In this document: in pieces, positions 1 through 10,756 of the stretch
How positions within the stretch are numbered: the stretch's first letter is position 1
Layout: the number at the start of each line of letters is the position of its first letter
From: Sphagnum compactum
Taxonomy: Eukaryota > Bryophyta > Sphagnopsida > Sphagnales
Reading direction: 5' to 3'
DNA length: 64,000 nt
NCBI GenBank assembly: GCA_965153455.1
Contig: OZ234497.1
Location: forward strand, 5,890,001-5,954,000
Translations under genes and position numbers: made by a program
The notes under the pieces: model-generated
Databases searched by the model: none
What the model was told of the DNA's origin: nothing
The model's input: only the letters and a program-made list of their open reading frames with translations

Positions 1-1780
1 TCTCCAACCAACAACTAAACACAAGAACATAACGATTAAAGGACAACATCTCCCTTGACATATTTTATAATTAATCCCAAACCATAAACCTCCAACCAAT
101 GAAAATTGAGTTATCTTGAAAGAAATTCAATGTAAAAAAGAGGCATCCAAATTGAATGTATAACTCTTGCATAACTTTCAAAATCATGTTGGAGATCTAT
201 CCTCTAGAGCAAAGACCAAAACTAGCAAATTTATTCCCAAATCCTAGTTGGATATAATAACCTTTGTGCATCATCAACAACCCTAATGTCATATTTAACG
301 AGTTCATACTTAAATTTAACAATGGAAAGATAACTCATATACCTCACAAACTCTATTAAAACATTCAACACATTAAAATTGAGGGGGTTAGTGAAGGGTT
401 CCCTCCCACTTGAAAAAAAACTTTGAAGTATTCCAGGTATTCTATTTTATAGTCCACAATATCATAGTCCCTTTATCATTCCGGCATCTTTTTGAAAAAA
501 ATTTCCCCTCATTTTTTCACTTCAGTAATCAAAACTAAAAAATCTTAAAATTCCTATTGTTGAGGTAAGAAAAAAAATGCCAAATTATATTGCATTGCTT
601 AGGCACAGCGGGTCACCAAATAGTAAGGTCAAACAAATTTTTAGAACTTTGAACATTGCAAACAACTACCTAATCTTTGAGAAATAATAGCATTTCTTGA
701 AAATAATATAATTACTGTTGAAATGATAAAGGCACTATGGTATATGTTATCTTAAAGATATCCCACTAAATCATAATGCTGTATTTTCCTATTTAACTAG
801 TACCTACAAAAGTTGAGAATAAGCATGACCAAAAACAAAAAAAAGCTGTTCTTTTGCTTCAATGAATTATTAATCAAAACCCCAATTCAAGATTGCAATG
901 CTTACTTTCATTTTTGGTTTTTTCTTTATCATGCTTTCGTTGTAAGTAGCATCAAAACTTCAACAAGCAAACAATTTCAATAGTTCAGCTAATAAAATCC
1001 AATATGGAGCTAATACATGATTTGGGTTGGTTATCATGGTAATGCCAACACCATTTTTTTTGGCCATGAAATTTGGAAAAACTAGTGTTGAACCTATTAT
1101 AAAGTTTTGCAGGTGGTGACATTGTGTCAAAAATGAGGTGATTCAAATTCATACTTGTTCAAGTATACATTTAAATATTCTTATGGGGATGACAATTGAA
1201 CTGAATAATCATTTTGTGTGTTCAAATTTATATTATGAATTTTTATTCCCCTTTGATGTGTGAACCCATGTATCTTATTTGGTTCACCACACCCATCATC
1301 CTAGAATTCATTTGGATTGGTTTATATTGACATCATTTTTCTGATTAATTAAAGGATTTATTCATTGTGAATGTGATGTCATATTCATCACATTCATCAT
1401 CATCAATGACAGACTATGTTAGATTGTATTTTCTATTAACTTCTTTTGTATTTTTTTGTCTTTGGATGAGGTTGAATTCTAATACCTCCAACTATGTCAA
1501 ATTGATTGACCATTTAACACAGGCCAGTTATTTAAAAATTTGAATTCATCCATTTCGTTTGTTTAAAGTCTACTTAGTAAAGCTAATTTGATCAAGTTAT
1601 GCTAGGTTTTATATATTTTCATGTATCAATATAGGACAAATTGATAATCAAAATCAAACTTTATCAATCGATCTGGTAAAATTGATCTAACTTTTTCATA
1701 TAAATGGGTTAAGTTCAACTATTAAATTCCATCCATTTGTGTTGGAAATTTTGTTGAAATGTTACATGGAACATTTGGAA
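1..1780. other. AT-rich non-coding DNA, nothing recognised
   Basis: I see no open frame with protein-like composition, no structural RNA and no clear repeat boundary in this stretch. It is AT-rich with short A and T runs. Confidence 0.6.
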
Positions 1781-1784
1781 TTTT

Positions 1785-2445
1785 AAATTTTAAAAATTGA
1801 AATGTTTGAATTCTGATGTGTGAATACTAAAAGCTGAAAATTGAAATTTGTATGTGAAATGTTTGGAATCTGAAATTTTGAGAACTAAAAATGTCTAAAT
1901 TGGGATGTGTGAATATTTAAAGCTGAAAATTGAAATTTGTATGTGAAATGTTTGGAATCTGAAATTTTGAGAACTAAAATGTCTAAATTGGGATGTGTGA
2001 ATATTTAAAGCTGAAAATTAAAATTTGAAATTTGATGTGAAGCGTTTGGAATTTGAAAAATTGAAAAGTGAAGTGTCTAAATTTGGATGTGTGAATATTG
2101 AAAGTTGAAAACCAAAAACTGAAATTTGAAATTTTTTGTGCAATGGACGTGTGAATATTGAGAGTTGAAAATTGAAAATTGAAATGTATTTGTGAAATGT
2201 CTGAATTTGGATGTGTGAATATTGAAAGTTGAAAACTGAAAACTGAAATTTGAAATCTCTTTGTGAAATGTTTGAATTTGGATGTGTGAATATTGAAAGT
2301 TGAAAGTTGAAAACTAAAATTTGAAATCTCTTTGCGAAATGTCTGGAAGGAATATGGAATTTTGAAAATTGAACTGTTTGAATATTGAAAACTAAAAACT
2401 AAAATGTCTGAAATTGAAAATTGTAATGTCTGAATATTGAAAACT
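1785..2445. repeat. Degenerate AT-rich tandem repeat (GAA/TTGAAA type)
   Basis: A loose repeat built from phrases such as ggatgtgtgaatattg followed by ttgaaa-type runs. That phrase recurs near 2085, 2145, 2208 and 2280, about 60 to 70 bp apart. A longer variant of roughly 89 bp repeats at 1842 and 1931. The 180-codon minus-strand open frame across it (1983-2525) is rich in Phe, Ser, Ile and Asn and follows the repeat, so I treat it as a by-product of purine-rich, stop-poor DNA, not as a gene. Confidence 0.7.
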
Positions 2446-3745
2446 TGCAAAAACACAAGAACACTTAAAAAGTCCATCAAATTTAGGCAAATAAAACTCT
2501 TGATTATTAACCAATTGTAGTACAATTATGTTTTGGCATTATCAATACAAAGGTGTTCATATGAATATTATGCTTATAGTAAGACAAATTTAGCTCCACT
2601 TCAGGGGCTAAGAAGACAACAACGTAATTCACATAAAATGTCAAAAAAAGGTCCAAATGCTGACACTCACCCAAAATAATCTAAGATTTCAGCCACTTGG
2701 TTTGCTAGGTCATCCACACTCAACACAGCTTGATTCAATAGGATTTTAGCAGCCCTAGTTTGATAGCATTTCAAGAGAATCATGGGTTAAGAAATTCTAG
2801 TGGCATCTTGCACCCTAGATCCAAAATAACGACTTGGTGCATCAACATGGTAAATGTAAATATTATTATACAACACCAATGATGCTTTAGGGCATGAAAA
2901 AAACCCTTCAAAGCATTGAGATATCTGCAAACAACAAAACAAAAAACCCAGGGTAAATATCAAAGTGATGGAGCCCCCACCTTTTGCTCCATTAGTCAAG
3001 GGCGCACACTTCCAAAAAATTTATTTGTCATCCAAATATTAAATTCTTCCAAATGTTGCCATATTTTAAATAGTGGGTATGTTTATTTCTTTTTTAGCAA
3101 TGCAACTCCTCATGCATCATGGATTTTCTGCCATAGCAGAGGAAGGTTTATGGAAGCCACTACAATCTCATTAGATCTTTGTGTCCAATGGCTATTAAGA
3201 CTCCAAATACTTGCATAATTTTGAGGGAGCAGAAGGACCTTACTTCCAAGGATGGAGAAATTATGGAATAATAATAAGAATAGGTTAGGTTCTCACAATT
3301 TAATCCAACATGTGGGTAAGTGAGGAGAGCATGTTTATTTAAATCACCACACACGACCATTGAGATTTCCCTAGAGGTAGTAGGGACATAATACTTCTGT
3401 TTGGAGGAGAACCAACAAAAGAAATCAGTACATATACATCATTTATTGGACATCTTTGTGGTAGAGTGCAAGATTCAATGTTCTTGTGCTTTGTTTCTTT
3501 TGTTGTACAATTGCACATAACGTGTAATTTTACCGTGGTTCAAAGAGGGCAATAAGGGAGCATGCATGCCATTCAAACCCTATGCACTGAGGATGGTTGA
3601 TTTTTTACCTTTTGTATTCAAAAAGACATGGACAGAAAGAGAGATGCACAACCTTCAACCCTACTAATGGCAAGAGGAAATGAGGAAGACATATTGAACT
3701 ATATATTGCAATGAAGGATGCGCACTCAAGAAAAATTTCTATGCA
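2446..3745. other. AT-rich non-coding DNA, nothing recognised
   Basis: Short open frames are present on both strands but none resembles a protein family I know. The stretch ends at the 5-bp target-site duplicate (CTAAC, 3746-3750) of the retrotransposon. Confidence 0.55.
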
Positions 3746-3750
3746 CTAAC

Positions 3751-4017
3751 TGTTATGGACCGACTACAAACAAGTGGAGAATTACAAGACAAGACAAGCT
3801 TTATTGATCCATCAACTGGTGTTGATCTGCTAAAGGGTTGTTCCCCAAACTATCTCCTTTTATAACCCTGAGCCATACTAGTCCCAAAATATCCTAGGCC
3901 ATGATATTGCCAAAAGTATCCCAAAATATCCTAGGCCATGATATTGCCAAAAGTATCCCAAAATATCCTAGGACATGACATTGTCAAAAGTATCCCAAAA
4001 TATCCTAGGCCATGACA
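3751..4017 (-). repeat. 3' LTR of the chromovirus
   Basis: 267 bp, the downstream LTR in element orientation. On the minus strand it carries a TATA box (TTATAAAA, 3858-3865) and, about 50 nt further, an AATAAA signal (3800-3805), so U3, R and U5 can be placed. Its U3 holds just over three direct copies of a 37-bp unit (about 3887-4017) with the core CCTAGGATATTTTGGGATAC, which could be promoter or enhancer repeats. Confidence 0.95.
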
Positions 4018-4031
4018 TTATCCTCTCCTCA
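4018..4031 (-). other. Polypurine tract, overlapping the pol stop codon
   Basis: Read on the minus strand, a purine-only run ending GAGGAGAGGATAA directly abuts the 3' LTR, where the plus-strand primer of LTR elements lies. The TAA closing the chromodomain frame (4018-4020) forms the last three bases of this tract, so coding sequence runs right up to the LTR. Confidence 0.85.
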
Positions 4032-7000
4032 AGCGACATCTTCTAGATGGAGCCGGTTTGTTAGGATATCGTTGGTGAAACCGATTAACTAAGTCTTGGG
4101 CATGAACTAGGTTTCCAGCAGGCTCCCAAGTAGCTTCAGAAGGAGGATAACCTCGCCAAAAGACAAGGTACAGGAGCTTTCCACGAATCTTCTTGGAGTC
4201 CAAGACCTCCTGAACTTCAAACTCTTCTTGGCCTTCAATTTCGACTGGAGCTGGGGGTTCTTGATGACGTTCTGGGATCGGGTTTTCATGATAGGGCTCA
4301 AGCAGGGAGACATGGAAAACATTGTGGATTTTGAACTGGGGTGGAAGCTCCAACTGGCAAGCCACTAGACCAACCAATTTGGCAATTTTGAAAGGTCCGA
4401 GGCGCTTGTAATCCAACTTGGCACATGGGCGAGTGGTAGCAATGTTCTTTCTGAGAAGCTAGACCTTGTCTCCAACCTTGAAGTTTGGATGGTCCTTGCG
4501 TCGGCGGTCTGCTTGCTTCTTTTGCCACTCCTGTGTTAGCTTGAGTTCTGCCATAAGGTTCTGTTGAACCTGTCTAAGCCTCGTGGCCCTTTCTTCAGCC
4601 GAGGGGTTTACGGAGTCTCCAGGAATTTCAAGGCTGAACCTGGGATGAAAACCGTAATTGGCAAAGAATGGACTGATCCCGGTCGATGCATGTGTTGTGT
4701 TATTATAAGCAAACTCTGCTTGAGATAGTAGGTCCAGCCAGTCGTCCTGTTGGTAGTTCACAGTGCAGCGAAGGTATTGCTCGAGTGTCTGGTTTGTCCG
4801 TTCGGTTTGTCCATCTGTCTCAGGGTGGAAAGCTGAAGATAGCCGAATGTCAACTCCAAGAAGCTCGAATAGACGATGCCAGAACTTGGATGCAAACTGA
4901 GGACCTCTGTCGGACACAATTTCCTCGGGGAGTCCATGCAGTCGGACGATCCCGTCCAGAATTAACTGAGCTGTCTCTTCTGCCGTGATTGACTTGGAAC
5001 AAGGGGTGAAATGGGCCATTTTGGTGAGTCGATCGACCACAACCAGTATTGAATTCTTGGTTCTGACAGTAGGGAGGTCCGTGATGAAGTCCATTGCAAT
5101 AGATCCCCAAGGTCGGCTAGGAATCGACAAAGGCTATAGGAGTCCAAACGGGCGATGCCAGGGAGCCTTGGATCGAGCACATGTATCACAAGACTTGACA
5201 TACTCCCGTAGCATCTTGTTCATTTTGGGCCACCAGTAAGTCCTTGACACTAGTTCGTGAGTCCGTGCCATTCCAAAGTGACCTGCCAGGGTGTTGTCGT
5301 GGCATTCCCTCAGGATTTTTAGGCGTATAGGTCCTTCGGGTACATAAATCAGGTTATTTCGAAGGAGAAGTCCGTCTTGCTGCTCAAATTGATCCAAGTC
5401 ATCACGATTTGGGTTCCTTGGTCGTTCCTGGAGTTCCTTCTTGATGTTGGTAGCCCAGGTGTCTTCCTCAGTTGCTATCTTGATGTCCCTGACAAGGTAT
5501 GAGTCTGGGAGGGTGCTGATTGTTGCTGCAACTCGAAATTGCTTGGGGTTGAGTAAAGTCTGGTTCTGCTGGCCGTAGGCCTCATCCCCCGCTCGAAGTT
5601 CATATTCTGAACGACGAGATAGCGCGTCAGCTTTCCCTTGCTGGGTGCCGGGTTGATACTGAATCTCAAAGTCAAAATCAGCTAGGAAGATAGACCAGCG
5701 TGCCTGGCGACGATTTAAGGTCCGAGTAGTTGTGAAATAAAGGAGATTCTTGTGATCTGTCAGAACTTGGACTCGATGTTGAGCTCCGGCAAGATACGGT
5801 CTCCATTGCTCGAATGCCGTGATGATTGCCAGGAGTTCCTTATCGTAAACCTGGTAGTTGATTTCGGCACTGGTTAACTTCCGTGAATAGAAAGCAACTG
5901 GATGCAGCAACCCATCTATTCCAAATTGAGATAGAATAGCTCCCAAGGCAAAATCTGAAGCGTCCGTTTCCACAATGAATGGCTTGGCAGGATCGGGATG
6001 TATCAGGATGGGTGCAGAGGTGAATGCCATCTTGAGAGTATCAAAAGCAACCTGGGCCGTTGGATTCCACGAGAAGGGCTTGTCTTTGCAAGTCAGGGTT
6101 ATTAACGGTGTTGTGATCTTGGAGTAGCCTTTGATAAACCGACGATAGAAGTTGGCAAACCCTAGGAAGCGTTGAACGTCCTTGACCGAGGATGGAGTAG
6201 CCCAACACTGGATGGTCTCGACCTTTGACTTGTCCATGAAAATGCCATCTGGAGAGATCACGTAGCCGAGGAACGCCACTGAAGATTTGTCGAATTCACA
6301 TTTTTCCAACTTGGCGTATAAGCCATGCTCTCGTAGCGTCGCAAACACCAATCGTACATGTTTGTCGTGGGTTTCCTGGTCCTTGGAAAAGATTAAAATG
6401 TCATCCAAATAGACCACGACAAATTCGTCCATGTAATCCCGGAAGATATCATTCATCAGATGCTGAAAGACTGCGGGTGCATTGGTGAGGCCGAAGGGCA
6501 TGACCGTGTATTCGAAGTGGCCATAGCGTGTGCGGAAAGCTGTCTTCCATTCATCACCAGGGCGAATCCTGAGTAAGTTGTAGGCTCCACGGAGGTCAAG
6601 CTTGGTGAAGATCTTCCCGGTACGTAGTCGATCTAGGAGACCTGAAATCAAGGGCAAAGGATATCGATTCTTTTTGGTTATCTTGTTGAGTCCACGATAA
6701 TCCACACAAAGTCGAAGGGAGCCATCCTTCTTCTTGACAAACAAAATTGGGGCGCCGGCTGGAGACTTGGAATGCTGAATGAACCCCTTGGCAAGATTTT
6801 CAGTAAGGTAATCACGCAGGGCTTGGAGTTCCGGTTCCGATAGGCCATAGATAGGACCAAAGGGTGGTGAGTGTCCTTCTTCTAGATCAATCGGGCAGTC
6901 ATATGGACTATGGGCGGGGAGCTGATCAGCATTAATCTTTTCAAAAACATCAACAAAGTCCTTGTACTTCTTGGGAAGTTTGACAGGTGTTGGTTCCGAT

Positions 7001-7872
7001 TGGGGGTTTGTGGTGTTGGCTGGGTTGACATGGATGGCGAAGACTTGAAGATTCTTAGCAGCCCGATAGAAAGGGACAGCTCTATCAACGAAGATCTGGA
7101 CAGGGTTGGTTTTCTGGGCAGAATTCTTGACAAGATTCTTGACATGACAAGGTTTCGTTCTGACCAATCGGGGGTTCTTGACTGCAGGATTTGACATAAC
7201 AGACTTGATAAAACTGGAATTGGTTCCGACCCTCTTTGGGTTCTCGACCACAGGGTTCTTGGCAGGACTGGACAAAGTGTTTTTCTGAGCGTGGGGTTCT
7301 TGAGAGGTGCATCGTTGTGCGCTGAAGGTGAGGGTTCTAGATCGTCAATCAATGATAGGGTTGTGTGCTTCTAGCCAAGGCAGACCAAGGATGATGGGAT
7401 GGTGAGGGGTGGAAATGATGTTGAGAACAATATTCTCCGTGTGCTTGCCGATACAGAGTTCTAGAGGGGTTGTCTCGTGTGTGATTGCACCAGAAGCAAT
7501 GGTTCTCCCATCAATAACCTCTACCGGAACAGGGGTTGACTTCTTGACCACAGGGATGTTGTGTTGGACGACAAATGTTTGGTCGATGAAAGAAGAGGTG
7601 GCGCCGGAGTCCACCAAAGCTGACACTTGTGGTATGTCTTCTGGAATACGAATGATGTCCACATACTGAGTGAAACTGGGACTGGGACCAACAGCGGAAT
7701 AAGAGCCTTTGCAAAGGTGGTGTTGGGTGAGATCTAGTCGCACGGCTCCTACTGTGACTGGATGTTCTTGTTTTCCAACTCCTGGGGAGTTTCCACAGCT
7801 TGTACCTGAAGTTTGACAAGCTTTTGAGGGCATTGACGAGCTATATGCCCTGGGTTGCCACAGTAAAGACAT
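4018..7872 (-). pseudogene. pol of the chromovirus, broken by three in-frame stops
   Basis: One reading frame runs from about 7872 to the TAA at 4018-4020 without an indel. It is cut by TGA at 7345-7347, TAG at 5134-5136 and TAG at 4459-4461. Domains in order: aspartic protease with DSGA near 7611; reverse transcriptase with YLDD at 6400-6411; RNase H with acidic residues in VETDAS, DKELLAI and LTDHKN; integrase zinc-binding HHCC segment just before 5136; integrase core with D,D,E in MDFITDLP, VSDRGPQF and GQTERTNQ; a GPF-type C-terminal segment; and a chromodomain (LVFWRGYPPSEATWEP) at about 4095-4227. The stops fall where the family usually has Trp, Gln and Trp, each explained by one transition. 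The frame opens without an ATG inside gag, so expression would need a frameshift. Everything except the stops looks fresh. Confidence 0.95.
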
Positions 7873-8723
7873 AGATTGTTTGTCCTTCGGCGAAGTTTCT
7901 CGGCTTCTGTCAAAGATTTAAACTTAGCTGTGTCGATCTGCATCGGAGCAGGTCCAAAAGAGGCAGGTCGGGCAACTGGTGTTGTTTGGGGAACTAAGGG
8001 GAGCGTAATAGGCCGACTGTTCCAAAGCTGGGCGTTGGAGGTGACTTTCTTTTCCTGGCGACGTTCGAACAGACGATTATCGCACCGAATTGCCTGGGTG
8101 ATGGCTTCACTGAAGGAAGAAGGGTCTGCGAGTGTCAACAAAAGATCTTGAACATCATCACGAAGCCCACAGCGAAACTGATCAATCAAGGCAGCTTCTC
8201 CCCAATTGACGTCACAGGCAAGCTGCCTGAATTCTGAAGCGTAGATGATGGCCGAACGTGTCCCTTGCTGGAGGCGACGCAGCTTGTTGGCTGAAGTCCT
8301 GGCCTTATCACTGTCCCCAAATACTGCTTCAAATTCCGCCATAAAGGCGTTGAAATCTTGTAGAAGAGGGGATGATGTTTCCAGGATGGGAGCAAACCAT
8401 GCTGCAGCTGTCCCAGTGAGTAGGGTTCCAACGAATCCTACACGAGTGGTGTCATCAAAATAACGACGGGGGTGTAGTTGCATGATCAGGCGTACCTGGC
8501 TGACAAAGCCTCGAAATTTGAGGCGCGTTCCATCAAACTTTTCTGGCAGACTGATCTTGGGTTCTTGGGCGGCCATTGCAAGAGCAGGAAGTACTGGGGC
8601 AGGAGGTGGTGGCTGATTCTGTAGGCGGGTCACCGAGTCTCTAAGCACGGCATTTTCTTGTTGAAGGTGTTGAAGGGCGGCGAGGATTTGAGTGAGATCG
8701 ATGTTGGATTCTGAGTTGTCCAT
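7749..8723 (-). CDS. gag of the chromovirus (capsid/nucleocapsid)
   Basis: 324 codons from ATG at 8721-8723 to TAG at 7749-7751. I chose this ATG because the six codons upstream lack one and begin with GTG. The protein starts with a helical, Gln-rich stretch, has a Pro-rich segment, a capsid-like middle (AAQEPKISLPEKFDGT onward), and one CCHC zinc knuckle, C-x2-C-x4-H-x4-C in CLYCGNPGHIARQC, near 7831-7871. It would package element RNA in the virus-like particle. It ends 27 residues after the knuckle and overlaps the pol frame by about 120 nt. Pol lies in the minus-one frame relative to gag. Unlike pol, gag has no internal stop. Confidence 0.93.
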   Translation of the reverse strand: MDNSESNIDLTQILAALQHLQQENAVLRDSVTRLQNQPPPPAPVLPALAMAAQEPKISLPEKFDGTRLKFRGFVSQVRLIMQLHPRRYFDDTTRVGFVGTLLTGTAAAWFAPILETSSPLLQDFNAFMAEFEAVFGDSDKARTSANKLRRLQQGTRSAIIYASEFRQLACDVNWGEAALIDQFRCGLRDDVQDLLLTLADPSSFSEAITQAIRCDNRLFERRQEKKVTSNAQLWNSRPITLPLVPQTTPVARPASFGPAPMQIDTAKFKSLTEAEKLRRRTNNLCLYCGNPGHIARQCPQKLVKLQVQAVETPQELENKNIQSQ

Positions 8724-8738
8724 GGTGGTAGTTCTCAC

Positions 8739-9710
8739 ACTTTTGCGCTTTCAATCTTCAAACTTGAAACTTCAGATGCTTGGATCTCTCTCAATACAAG
8801 TCCAAATGACATGAAATTTCTCTCACACATATATTCCTATATGATCTATAAGATCACAAAGTTACAAACCGAAAAAAACTTAAACAAAGGAGATATGACC
8901 AAAAAACCAGATCTGCACTTGAAACTTCAGATGCTTGGATCTCTCTCAATACAAGTCCAAATGACATGAAATTTCTCTCACACATATATTCCTATATGAT
9001 CTATGAGATCACAAAGTTACAGACCCAAAAAAGCTTACACAAAGGAGATATGACCAAAAAACCAGATCTGCACTTGAAACTTCAGATGCTTGGATCTCTC
9101 TCAATACAAGTCCAAATGACATGAAATTTCTCTCACACATATATTCCTATATGATCTATAAGATCACAAAGTTACAGACCCAAAAAAGCTTACACAAAGG
9201 AGATATGACCAAAAAACCAGATCTGCACTTCAAACTTCAGATGCTTGAATCTCTCTCAATACAAGTCCAAATGACATGAAATTTCTCTCACACATATATT
9301 CCTATATGATCTATAAGATCACAGAGTTACAGACCCAAAAAAGCTTACACAAAGGAGATATGACCAAAAAACCAGATCTGCACTTGAAACTTCAGATGCT
9401 TGGATCTCTCTCAATACAAGTCCAAATGACATGAAATTTCTCTCACACATATATTCCTATATGATCTATAAGATCACAAAGTTACAGACCCAGAAAAGCT
9501 TACACAAAGGAGATATGACCAAAAAACCAGATCTGCACTTGAAACTTCAGATGCTTGGATCTCTCTCAAAACATATCCTTTTCTTTTGAAACTTTGAAAG
9601 TAGAAGCGTCCTATAGTCTTCTATAACCTTTCCAAGTTTCACTCCAATATACCTCTAGCTACTTACTGAAACAACAAAACAAACAAACAAGAAGAAGGAG
9701 CAGATCAAAC
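8739..9710 (-). other. 5' leader of the chromovirus; no canonical primer-binding site
   Basis: The untranslated region between the 5' LTR and gag. Immediately inside the LTR (9710 downward on the minus strand) the sequence reads GTTTGATCTGCTCC. The usual plant primer-binding site, complementary to the 3' end of initiator Met tRNA and starting TGG, is not there. Most of the leader is taken up by the 155-bp tandem array listed separately. Confidence 0.75.
8763..9570 (-). repeat. 155-bp tandem array in the retrotransposon leader (5 units plus a partial)
   Basis: Five units start at 8763, 8918, 9073, 9228 and 9383, exactly 155 bp apart, and a truncated sixth starts at 9538. Each begins cttgaaacttcagatgc or a one-base variant and ends accagatctgca. 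Units differ by a few substitutions and no obvious indel, so amplification was recent or the array is being homogenised. There is no conserved reading frame in it. As part of the genomic RNA it may carry repeated structural, packaging or dimerisation elements; that role is inference. Confidence 0.95.
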
Positions 9711-9977
9711 TGTTATGGACCGACTACAAACAAGTGGAGAATTACAAGACAAGACAAGCTTTATTGATCCATCAACTGGTGTTGATCTGCTAAAGGGTTG
9801 TTCCCCAGACTATCTCCTTTTATAACCCTGAGCCATACTAGTCCCAAAATATCCTAGGCCATGATATTGCCAAAAGTATCCCAAAATATCCTAGGCCATG
9901 ATATTGCCAAAAGTATCCCAAAATATCCTAGGACATGACATTGTCAAAAGTATCCCAAAATATCCTAGGCCATGACA
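9711..9977 (-). promoter_or_regulatory. 5' LTR of the chromovirus (promoter copy)
   Basis: Identical to the 3' LTR except at 9808. In element orientation U3 contains 37-bp repeats (about 9847-9977), then the TATA box (9818-9825), a presumed start about 30 nt downstream, and AATAAA at 9760-9765. Transcription would run toward lower coordinates into gag. Confidence 0.93.
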
Positions 9978-9982
9978 CTAAC

Positions 9983-10756
9983 CCTATTAACATAGCAACG
10001 TGCATGCTAGTAGACATCACGTCTACTATTGCACACCATTCATTCTATCCCACGGCCTCCTCACATTGTGTAGTGGTGAGCACCTGCAATAACAAAAAAT
10101 GGGAAGAGATTCTTAGTTTACTAACTAAAATCACATGATTTGGTGGTAACTTTTCACCCTAGTAGAACTTCCACACTTCCAAACATGTGGTGGTCACTTT
10201 CCTACTGCCAAAACGACAACAATGCAACTATCGAACACCTTCACCAAGGTTTGAACCCAAAGTATACCCACATGGTTTTGAACGATCACCTATATTTCCA
10301 GATCTATATCTTGGCTAGTCTTGTTGTACATGATTAGAAAAAAATTTAAGAGGGCACAAACATTCACTTGATGAGTTGTTCAAATTCCTCTTCTTTTTCA
10401 AAACAACCATAATTTGTAGTCCATGCATGCCTTGTAGGCATGATTCCCCATGTCCCTATCATCAAGTGCCATGCTTCAGAATTGCAAGATTATCATTCCA
10501 TTTGGAAGGAGAGTAATGCAAACTAAGAGGTCAACTGTGGGGAATGAATATTAATGAGATGTTTAGATTTCAAAATTAGCCAAAACATTGAAAACAGTCT
10601 CAATTGATGATTGATTTCCCCAAACCCAAAAACCCTAAATCCCTAAATCCACCACTATGTGTTTCATTCTAATGGGTGTGAAAAAATTATGAGGAAAATG
10701 TTGGTTGCTGGTTTATTAATTATGAATTTGTGGAATCATAACATGTCCATCACACG
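9983..10756. other. Non-coding spacer, nothing recognised
   Basis: Short open frames only, none resembling a known protein. It lies between the chromovirus and a solo LTR. Confidence 0.5.

Larger units (their letters stand above)
3746..9982 (-). mobile_element. Full-length Ty3/gypsy chromovirus LTR retrotransposon
   Basis: A complete element of 6,227 bp (3751-9977) transcribed from the minus strand. Two 267-bp LTRs of the TG...CA type bound it, and a perfect 5-bp target duplication CTAAC lies outside them (3746-3750 and 9978-9982). Order from its 5' end: LTR 9711-9977, leader with a 155-bp tandem repeat, gag, then pol with protease, reverse transcriptase, RNase H, integrase and a C-terminal chromodomain, polypurine tract, LTR 3751-4017. 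Integrase after RNase H and the chromodomain place it among chromoviruses; I cannot assign the lineage. The LTRs differ at one position (A at 3848, G at 9808), which suggests recent insertion. Pol carries three in-frame stops, so this copy cannot make its own Pol unless stops are read through. Confidence 0.97.

Noticed and set aside
1983-2525. A 180-codon Phe/Ser-rich frame on the minus strand
   Set aside because: Follows a tandem repeat with the same words in every unit; no domain or natural composition.
5134-5136. Reading the pol stops as programmed readthrough
   Set aside because: Three separate stops inside the protease-reverse transcriptase and integrase parts, at positions where the family has Trp or Gln, are better explained as mutations.
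4686-5239. Plus-strand frames opposite the integrase region
   Set aside because: Antisense shadows of the retrotransposon coding strand.
8763-9570. CRISPR-like or host satellite interpretation of the 155-bp array
   Set aside because: Units are contiguous with no unique spacers, and the array lies wholly inside a plant retrotransposon leader.
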